From Larkinella terrae (lineage in GTDB: Bacteria; Bacteroidota; Bacteroidia; Cytophagales; Spirosomataceae), in contig NZ_WJXZ01000001.1 in assembly GCF_009668025.1 (NCBI RefSeq), positions 873,004 through 937,003 on the forward strand: a stretch of DNA of 64,000 bases. Direction: 5' to 3'. The notes under the pieces were generated by a model. The model saw only the letters and a program-made list of their open reading frames with translations. It was not told the DNA's origin and ran no database searches. Positions 17,047-24,760 of the stretch are shown piece after piece. The first letter of the stretch is position 1. Each line of letters begins with the position of its first letter. Made by a program: the position numbers and the translations under genes.

Positions 17047-17287
17047 TTAAGCCGACTCCAATTTGTTTTTTTTCGAATCGTCGCTCAAAAAAATCGTACT
17101 TAATGCAACTATTCTCCAACGAACCCGGTCTTGAAAAGTAAGACCATCTCGCTCCAATTCATCATTAGCATCCTGCCAGGCGGCAAAATCACCGTAACCG
17201 GCTGATTAAACTAGCCTTATCCGCTGGCTCTTTTTGTGATTCTAATGAATTCAATAAATCTCCTATCCCAACCAAATTAAAACAGCA
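17047..17287 (-). pseudogene. Probable frameshifted gene relic
   Basis: Two adjacent minus-strand frames read like parts of one protein. The frame 17287-17192 encodes about 32 residues ending LESQKEPADKASLISRLR and stops at 17189. The overlapping frame 17205-17050 encodes about 52 residues including GDFAAWQDANDELERDGLTF and DRVRWRIVAL, with the stop at 17047. Neither has a good start codon. A frameshift plus loss of the 5' end would explain this; two small overlapping genes are the alternative. No family was recognised. Confidence 0.35.
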
Positions 17288-17407
17288 TTAAATAACGTTA
17301 TGCTGTTAAGGCATTAAATGATTACCATATTTTAATTTGTTAATTTTACTTTTTTTTGAGTCTCTATTTCCAAATCCAATCGCCGTAGGAACGGCTTTCA
17401 AAAATCT

Positions 17408-20400
17408 ATGATAGAATACGTACTACCGCAAGCCCGGCTTAGCAGGATGGTGAAACTTTGCCTTTTCCCAACCCTACTGGCTTCTGTCTGCACAAGTGCA
17501 ACCTTCGCTGCGAAGGACCCAAATTCGGGATCATTATCTAAAACCGCCTTCACCGTCGCGGTGGACCGTACTCTGACCGGGAAAGTGACCGACGAAACGA
17601 ACTCGTCTCTGCCAGGGGTTAGCATTGTTATTAAAGGAACGACGCGGGGAACCGTCACGGACGCCGATGGCCAGTACAAAATTGAAGTACCGGAATCAGG
17701 CGCTACGCTGGTTTTTTCATTTGTAGGTTATTTGTCTCAGGAGGTGAACGTCGGAACGCAGTCTTCCCTCAACGTAAGTCTGAAATCGGACAATAAAGTG
17801 CTGGACGAGATTGTCGTGATCGGTTACGGTACGGCCAAGAAAAGTGACTTGACCGGTGCGGTCGGAACGGTGAAAGAAGCCGAACTGAAAGAACGCCCCG
17901 CACCATCGTTGCAGCAGGCGCTGTCGGGCCGGATGCCGGGTGTGCAGGTCAACACCAACTCGGGTCGCCCGGGTGGTCGGACCACCATCCGTGTGCGCGG
18001 TTTCAGTTCCATCAACTCGTCCAACAATCCCCTGTACGTAGTGGATGGCGTGATGTTACCGCAGGGAAGCGGAGCCCAGTTCAGCTCGGCCATCGACTAC
18101 ATCAACCCCAACGACATCGTGTCGGTGGAAGTCTTGAAGGATGCCTCCTCGACCGCCATTTACGGGGCGCGGGGTGCCAACGGGGTGGTGCTGGTAACGA
18201 CCCGAAAAGGGAAATCGGGTGAAGGTCAGGTGACGTATAACGTGGATTTCAGCGTGAACACCATCGGACCCAACCGCCCGCACGTGCTGAATTCTGCACA
18301 GTATATCGCGACGGAAGATCTGGCGTGGGCCAACATGGCCAAGTATGACCCCGTCGGCTGGGCGGCTGGCAAATGGGCGTATCTGAACCCCAAACTCCGC
18401 CGGACCGACCCACGGGTGTGGAACTCCGATGGCAGTCCGAAATACGATACGAACTGGCTGGAAGAAGCCACCCAGAACAAGCTGTCGCAAAACCACCAGC
18501 TGGGTTTCAGCGGGGGTAATGAGCGCACCCAGTATTCGATTTCCCTGGGTTACCGGGATGACCAGGGCTTGATCAAGACGTCGTACATGAAGCGGTATTC
18601 AGGCCGGTTTACGATCGATGATCAGGTGAAGAAGTGGTTGAAAATCGGAGGTACGTTGAGCTACAACAACCAGTCGGAAAACATTGTGGATCAGGGCGAT
18701 GCGGTCGCTCGCCAGATTGTGGAAGACTTCCCTTTCCTGCCCGTGAAATACGATGACGGAACCTACGCCAATAACCGCGACTATCCTTACGCAGAAGGAA
18801 CGATGAGCTCGGTGCACCGTTTGATGGATACCAAATACATCCTCAATACGCAAACCACGTTGGGTAGCCTGTACTCAAACATCACCTTTGCGAAAGGACT
18901 GGAAATGCGCACGATTTTAGGTGCGAACATCCAGACGCAGGAAAATAATCAATCCGTCACCCGGACGCTGAACATTGGTGGGAACGGTAACGCATCCACT
19001 TCCAACCGGAAAGAATCGTTCTGGTCGTTGGAAAACTATCTGACCTATAACAAGCAGATCAACGAAAATCACAGCATCAACGCCCTGTTGGGGATTTCCT
19101 GGCAGGAAACCAATGTATTTTCTCAGGGAGCCAGCGTGAGCGGTTTTGCGACGGACTACTTCGGTTTTAACAACCTGGGTGCTGGGGCGACTAACCCCAG
19201 CGTGAGCTCAGGGGCGTCACGGTTTGCGTTTAACTCGTACTTCGGTCGGATCAACTACAGCCTGATGGACAAGTACCTGTTGACGGTAACGGGTCGGGCG
19301 GATGGTTCGTCAAAATTCGGAGAGAACCACAAGTTCGCCTTTTTCCCCTCGGCGGCTCTGGCCTGGCGGGCATCGGAAGAGGAGTTCCTGAAAGGCAACT
19401 CGGTGATCTCCAACCTGAAAGTACGGACCAGCTTCGGTCTGACGGGTAACTCGGAAATTCCGGCTTACACCTCGCTGTCGCTGCTGAGCTCGAACTACGC
19501 AACGGTTTACGGCGACACGAAAGTATCAGGAACGGGGATCAGCCGTCTGGCTAACCCGGATTTGCGCTGGGAAAAAACCGCCCAAACGGATGTTGGGGTT
19601 GAGTTGGGCTTGTTGAAAGGCCGCATCAACCTGGAAGCGGATTATTACTACCGCAAAACCACCGACATGCTGCTGGATGCACCCGTACCGCGCACGAGTG
19701 GTTACGCCACCATCCGTCGGAACGTGGGTTCAATGCAGAACAAAGGGGTTGAGATCGGCCTGAACACGGTGAACATCGACGCAGGCGGTTTTCAGTGGAA
19801 CACGACTTTCAACATCTCGTTCAACCGCAACAAGGTTTTGTCGCTGGCAACGCCTTCGGACATCTTCAACGTGGGTGGTCCGAACTTCACCAACCCAACC
19901 AACGTGATTCGGGTGGGTCAACCCGTCGGTTCATTCTGGGGCTTGACCCGCGTGGGTGTCTGGAGCGAAGCGGAGCGTGAAGAAGCCGCCAAGTTCACCA
20001 GCTACCGGAACGGGTTGACGATCCTGCCGGGTGACATCAAGTACCTGGATGTGAACGGAGACAAAGCCATCACGGACGCCGACCGGAGCATCATCGGAAA
20101 CGGTAGCCCGAAAGGCTGGGGTGCTTTCACCAACAGCTTCCGCTACAAAAGCTTCGATTTGACGTTTGAGACCCAGTTCTCATACGGCAACGATGTGATG
20201 TTGATGAACCTGCACCCGAGCGAAGACCGTCAGGCGCTGGCCAACAGCTACACCTCGGTGTTGAATGCCTGGACGCCAACGAATCAGAACACGATGATCG
20301 CCGAGATTCGGGACACGCGGGCGGGTTACGTAACGAACGTGGACAGCCACTGGATCAAGGATGGTTCGTTCCTGCGGGGTAAAAACCTGTTGCTGGGCTA

Positions 20401-20623
20401 TACCTTCTCCAACCTCGTGACGAGCAAGCTGAAACTGAACCGTCTGCGGGCGTACGTGTCGGTGCAAAACTTCTTCCTGCTGGTGAAAGACCCAATCGTG
20501 GGTGATCCGGAAGTAACGCCGACCAACCAGGGTGACGATAACAGCGCGTTCTCACAAGGGATGATCTGGCATAACTACCCCAAACCGACCGTTTACATGT
20601 TCGGTTTGCAGATAGGATTGTAA
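17408..20623 (+). CDS. SusC/RagA-type TonB-linked outer-membrane transporter
   Basis: The 1071-residue protein has a signal segment, a CarboxypepD_reg-like domain at about residues 56-127 (TGKVTDETNSSLPGVSIVIK), a TonB-box-like DEIVVIGYG at 133-141, the plug (LQQALSGRMPGVQVNTNSGR, IRVRGFSSINSSNNPLYVVD) and a large barrel ending KPTVYMFGLQIGL. There is no STN domain, so it should not signal through FecR. The ATG at 17408 is used; Met14 (MVKLCLFPTLLAS) is a possible alternative start with a tidier signal peptide. With the SusD at 20725 it forms an outer-membrane glycan or nutrient uptake pair. No enzymes or regulator flank the pair, so the substrate cannot be named. Confidence 0.95.
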   Translation: MIEYVLPQARLSRMVKLCLFPTLLASVCTSATFAAKDPNSGSLSKTAFTVAVDRTLTGKVTDETNSSLPGVSIVIKGTTRGTVTDADGQYKIEVPESGATLVFSFVGYLSQEVNVGTQSSLNVSLKSDNKVLDEIVVIGYGTAKKSDLTGAVGTVKEAELKERPAPSLQQALSGRMPGVQVNTNSGRPGGRTTIRVRGFSSINSSNNPLYVVDGVMLPQGSGAQFSSAIDYINPNDIVSVEVLKDASSTAIYGARGANGVVLVTTRKGKSGEGQVTYNVDFSVNTIGPNRPHVLNSAQYIATEDLAWANMAKYDPVGWAAGKWAYLNPKLRRTDPRVWNSDGSPKYDTNWLEEATQNKLSQNHQLGFSGGNERTQYSISLGYRDDQGLIKTSYMKRYSGRFTIDDQVKKWLKIGGTLSYNNQSENIVDQGDAVARQIVEDFPFLPVKYDDGTYANNRDYPYAEGTMSSVHRLMDTKYILNTQTTLGSLYSNITFAKGLEMRTILGANIQTQENNQSVTRTLNIGGNGNASTSNRKESFWSLENYLTYNKQINENHSINALLGISWQETNVFSQGASVSGFATDYFGFNNLGAGATNPSVSSGASRFAFNSYFGRINYSLMDKYLLTVTGRADGSSKFGENHKFAFFPSAALAWRASEEEFLKGNSVISNLKVRTSFGLTGNSEIPAYTSLSLLSSNYATVYGDTKVSGTGISRLANPDLRWEKTAQTDVGVELGLLKGRINLEADYYYRKTTDMLLDAPVPRTSGYATIRRNVGSMQNKGVEIGLNTVNIDAGGFQWNTTFNISFNRNKVLSLATPSDIFNVGGPNFTNPTNVIRVGQPVGSFWGLTRVGVWSEAEREEAAKFTSYRNGLTILPGDIKYLDVNGDKAITDADRSIIGNGSPKGWGAFTNSFRYKSFDLTFETQFSYGNDVMLMNLHPSEDRQALANSYTSVLNAWTPTNQNTMIAEIRDTRAGYVTNVDSHWIKDGSFLRGKNLLLGYTFSNLVTSKLKLNRLRAYVSVQNFFLLVKDPIVGDPEVTPTNQGDDNSAFSQGMIWHNYPKPTVYMFGLQIGL

Positions 20624-20628
20624 GGAAT

Positions 20629-20673
20629 TTTGGGGGGCGGTTTTTCTAAAAAATCGGGAAACCGCCCCCCAAA
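20629..20673 (+). terminator. Hairpin between susC and susD
   Basis: A perfect 15-bp stem (20629-20643 with 20659-20673) with a GGGGGG/CCCCCC core lies just after the SusC stop and 51 bases before the SusD start. No long T run follows, so partial termination or differential mRNA stability is more likely than a full stop. Confidence 0.5.
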
Positions 20674-20724
20674 TAAACCCCAATCCCCAATCGTTTAATA
20701 ATACAATCAAAAGTGATTTTACCA

Positions 20725-22281
20725 ATGAACTATACACTCAGCAAAGTAAGCAAGATTGTTTTGCTAGGAGCCACGCTGTTAGGACCCGCCGGTTGCAAGA
20801 ATTTTCTCGAAGAACAGGCTCCTTCCAACCTGACCCCTGACAATTTTTACACCATTCCTGACCACGCTGAAGCGGCCATTGCCTCCGTCTATGCCGATAT
20901 GCGTTTCATGGGCGATGGGGCCGGGATTTTCTCTTCCAACTGGCAACTGCTGGAAGCGCTGACGGGAACCTCGACCACCGAAACCGCTCAGAACTCGGAT
21001 TTGAACAACCTTTACGGGCTGGTCCACGACGGCAACACCATCCACGTAGTCAACTACTGGAACGGTCTTTACAAAGTGATTGCGCAGGCCAACCAGGTCC
21101 TCGACAAGGTGCCGGGCATTACGCCGATGGATGAAGCCCAAAAGAAGAAGATTCTGGGCGAAGCCCGGTTTTTGCGGGCCAATGCCTACTTCACGGCGGT
21201 TCGCCTGTGGGGTGATATTCCGCTGATTACCAAGCCACAAACGGCTTCTTCGGAAGATTTCCAACCGGCACGAACCCCGCAGGAAGAAGTTTACAAACTG
21301 ATTGTGGATGACCTGGTAGCCGCTGAAGCCGCCGGTCTGGCCTGGATGGATGTGTCGGGTCGGGTGAACCTGGCCGCCGTGAAAACCCTGCTTTCGAAAG
21401 TGTACCTGACAATGGCCGGTTTTCCGCTGAGCAAAGGCGCTACGCACTACAAACTGGCGGCTGACAAAGCCCTGGAAGTCATCACGTACGCCAACGCCAA
21501 TCCATCGGAGATCGGACTGTTTGCTTCGCTGGAAGACGTACATAAGGAAAGTACCGAAAACCGCCTGGAACACCTGTTCGAGTTGCAATACAACACGCTG
21601 GTGGCGGGTAACCCGATGGACAACATGTACCCGAACTTCAAACCGGTGACTTACAACGGTCCGTCGGGAACGGGCAGTACGGTGCCGACGCCCTCGTTCT
21701 ACGCTTCGTATGAGAAGGGTGATTTGCGGGCGAAGGACCAGGGCTATTTTTACTCGACCTACTTCACCAACGGTAGCGGAGATCGGTTCGATCTGGGCGC
21801 AAACTACATCTTCAAGCACTTCAACCGGACAGCCAACGGCACGCAGGGTGTAGCGGGCACGCGTCAGAACAACTTGAACGTACCGCAAATCCGGTACGCC
21901 GAAACGCTGTTGATCTACGCCGAAGCGCAGAACGAAGTGGGCGCTCCGACGCAGGCCGCTTACGATGCGCTCAAGAAAGTCCGGGATCGGGCGGGCCTGA
22001 CGACACCGGCTTTGGGCACCTACACCCAGGCGACGTTCCGGGAAGCGGTTTGGCGGGAACGGTGGCACGAGCTGAGCTACGAACAAATCACCTGGTTTGA
22101 TATGGTTCGGCTGCGGAAGGTATACAACGACAAAACCAACGGTTTCGACAACTTTGTGGGTCACATCAATCCGAGTTCGAATCAGCCGTTGCAGGAGAAA
22201 CACCTGTTGCTGCCGCTGGGCAAGCAGGAAATGCTCAACAACCCCAACCTGAAACCGCAGAATCCCGGTTATCCGAACTAA
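20725..22281 (+). CDS. RagB/SusD-family outer-membrane lipoprotein
   Basis: The ATG at 20725 gives 518 residues beginning MNYTLSKVSKIVLLGATLLG with a lipobox-like PAGC, so the mature protein is a lipoprotein at Cys24. A GTG four codons upstream is less likely. The typical SusD opening (CKNFLEEQAPSNLTPDNFYT), the helical TPR-like core (LGEARFLRANAYFTAVRLWG) and the C-terminal RYAETLLIYAEAQNEVG and RERWHELSYEQITWFDMVRL motifs are present. It should cap the barrel encoded upstream and bind the same ligand. It converges on the DUF1080 gene, with a bidirectional terminator between them. Confidence 0.95.
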   Translation: MNYTLSKVSKIVLLGATLLGPAGCKNFLEEQAPSNLTPDNFYTIPDHAEAAIASVYADMRFMGDGAGIFSSNWQLLEALTGTSTTETAQNSDLNNLYGLVHDGNTIHVVNYWNGLYKVIAQANQVLDKVPGITPMDEAQKKKILGEARFLRANAYFTAVRLWGDIPLITKPQTASSEDFQPARTPQEEVYKLIVDDLVAAEAAGLAWMDVSGRVNLAAVKTLLSKVYLTMAGFPLSKGATHYKLAADKALEVITYANANPSEIGLFASLEDVHKESTENRLEHLFELQYNTLVAGNPMDNMYPNFKPVTYNGPSGTGSTVPTPSFYASYEKGDLRAKDQGYFYSTYFTNGSGDRFDLGANYIFKHFNRTANGTQGVAGTRQNNLNVPQIRYAETLLIYAEAQNEVGAPTQAAYDALKKVRDRAGLTTPALGTYTQATFREAVWRERWHELSYEQITWFDMVRLRKVYNDKTNGFDNFVGHINPSSNQPLQEKHLLLPLGKQEMLNNPNLKPQNPGYPN

Positions 22282-22295
22282 TCAGTTTCAGAATA

Positions 22296-22342
22296 AAAAC
22301 AAACCACCCCGACTGGCAAGGCCTATCGGGGTGGTTTGTTTT
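22296..22342. terminator. Bidirectional terminator between SusD and the fucose locus
   Basis: Perfect 17-bp arms (22296-22312 and 22326-22342) with an A-rich left end and T-rich right end frame a CCACCCC/GGGGTGG core. It ends both convergent transcription units. Confidence 0.85.
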
Positions 22343-22360
22343 GGGGAAAACCGCATTCGC

Positions 22361-23110
22361 TCAGTCCAGCCGTTTGATCCGGATATTTCGGAAGTAGACA
22401 TGGTTGCCGTGATCCTGGAGCAGAATGCGGCCGCTGTCGGCTTTGGCGTAATCCGGGTAATCCCTGAATTTGGATTGGGCCACTTTTTCCTGAAAATCCG
22501 GACTCATGCGGTCGTAGCTGGCGAGGAGTTTTCCGTTCAGCCAGTGTTCGATGTGTTTTCCGTTGACAACAATCCGAACCTTGTTCCACTGGCCGGGCGG
22601 CAGCAGTTTCTTGTTCCGGGGTGGATAAAGCAGGTAAACCGCACCGGTCGAGATGGTGCTGTTGGGCTCCGGTTTGACTTCGGGATAATTGAAATCGTCG
22701 ATGATCTGGTACTCGATGCCCATCAGCGAGGTCGCGTTCGTTTTAGCGTTTTTGATGCGGTTTACCAGGTATTTGATCCCGCTGTTGGCCGATTCGGTCA
22801 GGTTAAAATCCAGTTCCAGTTCAAAATTGCGGAAACTTTCGCGGGTAATAATGTCGCCACCGACGCGCCCGCTGGTCACCGCCAGCGTCCCGTTTTCAAT
22901 TTTCCAGCCTTTGTAAGGTATGGAATCGCTGGTCGAGTTTTGCCATTTGGTCAGGTCATGACCGTCGAAAAGCACCTCCCAACCTTTTTGCTGATTTTTG
23001 GAGCGGTTTTCGGGATGATCGGATTTTGTGCTGCCCGATAACACCAGCAAAACCGGGATAGCCAGCAGCAAGGGCGCAAGGACTACTTTTTGGAAAGGGA
23101 AAGGTTTCAT
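22361..23110 (-). CDS. Secreted DUF1080 (3-keto-disaccharide hydrolase-type) protein
   Basis: The ATG at 23110 gives 249 residues with a hydrophobic export segment (QKVVLAPLLLAIPVLLVLSG). The DUF1080 lectin-like jelly roll is clear: WEVLFDGHDLTKWQNS, then FELELDFNLTESANSGIKYL, IEYQIIDDF and HWLNGKLLASY. Known members hydrolyse or eliminate 3-keto-glycosides in the periplasm; others only bind. The gene is the last of the minus-strand fucose locus and follows the sulfatase by 16 bases. A second, larger DUF1080 protein lies at 30825. Enzymatic activity is inferred from family only. Confidence 0.88.
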   Translation of the reverse strand: MKPFPFQKVVLAPLLLAIPVLLVLSGSTKSDHPENRSKNQQKGWEVLFDGHDLTKWQNSTSDSIPYKGWKIENGTLAVTSGRVGGDIITRESFRNFELELDFNLTESANSGIKYLVNRIKNAKTNATSLMGIEYQIIDDFNYPEVKPEPNSTISTGAVYLLYPPRNKKLLPPGQWNKVRIVVNGKHIEHWLNGKLLASYDRMSPDFQEKVAQSKFRDYPDYAKADSGRILLQDHGNHVYFRNIRIKRLD

Positions 23111-23126
23111 TTTCAGCAAATACGGG

Positions 23127-24620
23127 TTAAATGGATTTCAGAACCGGGGCTAAATTGAGCGTGTCACCCAGTTGGTGCTGCTGGCGAATCAGGCGGTTTT
23201 TCAGGTCCTGCAAAACGGTTTTATAAGCCGCCTGACCGGCCAGATCCTGCATTTCGTTGGGATCTTTCCGCAGGTCGAACAGCAGGATTTTCGGGGCTTT
23301 GGGGTAAACGATTAATTTGTAACGGTCCGTCCGCACCATCCGTTGGCGGTCCATGTAACTGCCGTAAATTTCCGGATAAGCGCCCATCGCTTTTTTGTTT
23401 TTGATCAGTGGCAACAGGCTGTTGAAATAGACATGAGCCGGTTTTGGAATACTCACCAGATCGTACGTCGTCGCCATAATATCCTGTAGATAAACCTGTT
23501 GCTCTCGCTTCTCGCCTTTGGGAATCGTCGGGCCAACTACCACCAGCGGAGCCCGAACGCTGTGATCAAACTGGCTCTGTTTCCCCAGCAATCCGTGGTG
23601 CCCGACGGCCAAACCGTGGTCGGCCGTAAAAAAGATGTAGGTATTGTCTAGCTTGCCGGTTTGGGCCAAGGCCCGCAGAATTTTCCCAATCTGCGCATCC
23701 AGATGCGAAATGCTGGCGTAATATTCCTGAATGTTCTTTTTGACGGCGTAGGGCGTTCGCGGAAACGGCGCTAGCTGCTCATCCCGCAGGTCTTTTCCGC
23801 AACCCATCGCATCTTTGTACGGATACTCATCCTGATAGCTGACGGGTAGCCTGATCTGGTCCAGCGGATACAGATCGACGTACTTCCTGGGCGACTGCCG
23901 CGGGTCGTGCGGAGCATTGAACGCCAGATACATAAAAAAGGGGGCATCTTTCTGGCTGGCTTCTTTCAGATAGCCCACCGCATCATCGGCCAGCACCTCG
24001 CTCCAGTGTTTGCCGCCTTTCCAGAAACCGCCGTATTCTTCGTCCCAGGGTTGCCAGGTCGTATCCTGCGCAGACAAAGGGCGGTTATACCCCGCCGGAT
24101 TCTGGTTCGGCATCCCCGGCCGCTCATGCGTGACGTGGTCGAAAAGCCGTTTGACATCCGTGTTGACGTGCCATTTGCCGGTCATATAGGTTTCGTAACC
24201 CGCTTTTTTCAACTGCTGGCTCCAGAAACCGTCGGCGTTGACCAGCGCACTGAAATTCTTCTCGGCCTGTTGGGCCTTCCAGACCGGCAATCCCGTCACC
24301 AGCATTGCGCGGCTGGCGACGCAAACCGCGCCGTGCCACGCGCCCATGTTATACGCGTGGGTAAACGTGGTGCCCGCCCGAACCAGCGAGTCCAGCGTGG
24401 GCGTAATCACCACCGGATCACCCAGCGCCCGGATCGTGTTGTACCGCTGATCATCCGTAAAAATGAACAGAATGTTGGGTTTCCGAGGGGCGGCCTTTTT
24501 AGGGTCAACCGAAATCTGGCTGCTTGTCAGGAGGGCAAAGCCCAAAATCAATCCAATCCAGAGCTGGATTTTGGCGGATCGAAACCGGTTTTTGTAATTA
24601 CGCACATTCAATCTTATCAT
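23127..24620 (-). CDS. Secreted formylglycine-dependent sulfatase (first)
   Basis: The 497-residue protein has an N-terminal hydrophobic export segment (about residues 18-33). Metal ligands are seen in FIFTDDQR (Asp56, Asp57), and the active-site Cys100 lies in CVASR, the C-x-[P/A]-x-R motif that is converted to formylglycine. Later come ADHGLAVGHHGLLGK and a C-terminal LFDLRKDPNEMQDLA, typical of alkaline-phosphatase-superfamily sulfatases. It probably removes sulfate from the glycan of this locus, alongside the sulfatase at 34775, from which it differs in the signature (Ala in place of Pro). No maturation enzyme gene is in the window. Confidence 0.92.
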   Translation of the reverse strand: MIRLNVRNYKNRFRSAKIQLWIGLILGFALLTSSQISVDPKKAAPRKPNILFIFTDDQRYNTIRALGDPVVITPTLDSLVRAGTTFTHAYNMGAWHGAVCVASRAMLVTGLPVWKAQQAEKNFSALVNADGFWSQQLKKAGYETYMTGKWHVNTDVKRLFDHVTHERPGMPNQNPAGYNRPLSAQDTTWQPWDEEYGGFWKGGKHWSEVLADDAVGYLKEASQKDAPFFMYLAFNAPHDPRQSPRKYVDLYPLDQIRLPVSYQDEYPYKDAMGCGKDLRDEQLAPFPRTPYAVKKNIQEYYASISHLDAQIGKILRALAQTGKLDNTYIFFTADHGLAVGHHGLLGKQSQFDHSVRAPLVVVGPTIPKGEKREQQVYLQDIMATTYDLVSIPKPAHVYFNSLLPLIKNKKAMGAYPEIYGSYMDRQRMVRTDRYKLIVYPKAPKILLFDLRKDPNEMQDLAGQAAYKTVLQDLKNRLIRQQHQLGDTLNLAPVLKSI

Positions 24621-24637
24621 AACTTACTTATCAAAAT

Positions 24638-24746
24638 GCCCCTAAATCCCGAAACGTCGGCCCGGCCTAAAGGGGACTTGGACACTTAAACTTCCAGATG
24701 TTAAAAGTCCCCTTTAGGCCGGGCCGACGTTTCGGGATTTAGGGGC
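24638..24746. repeat. Palindromic repeat, 42-bp perfect arms
   Basis: The arms 24638-24679 and 24705-24746 are perfectly complementary over 42 bp with a 25-base loop. They carry CCTAAAGGGGACTT, shared with the repeat at 45458-45532. The element fills the 140-base gap between the peptidase stop and the sulfatase start, and as RNA would fold into a very stable stem inside the operon. Confidence 0.9.
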
Positions 24747-24760
24747 GGTAATAGAATCAA

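Noticed and set aside
20779-22203. 474-codon open frame on the minus strand
   Set aside because: It is antisense to a clear SusD gene.
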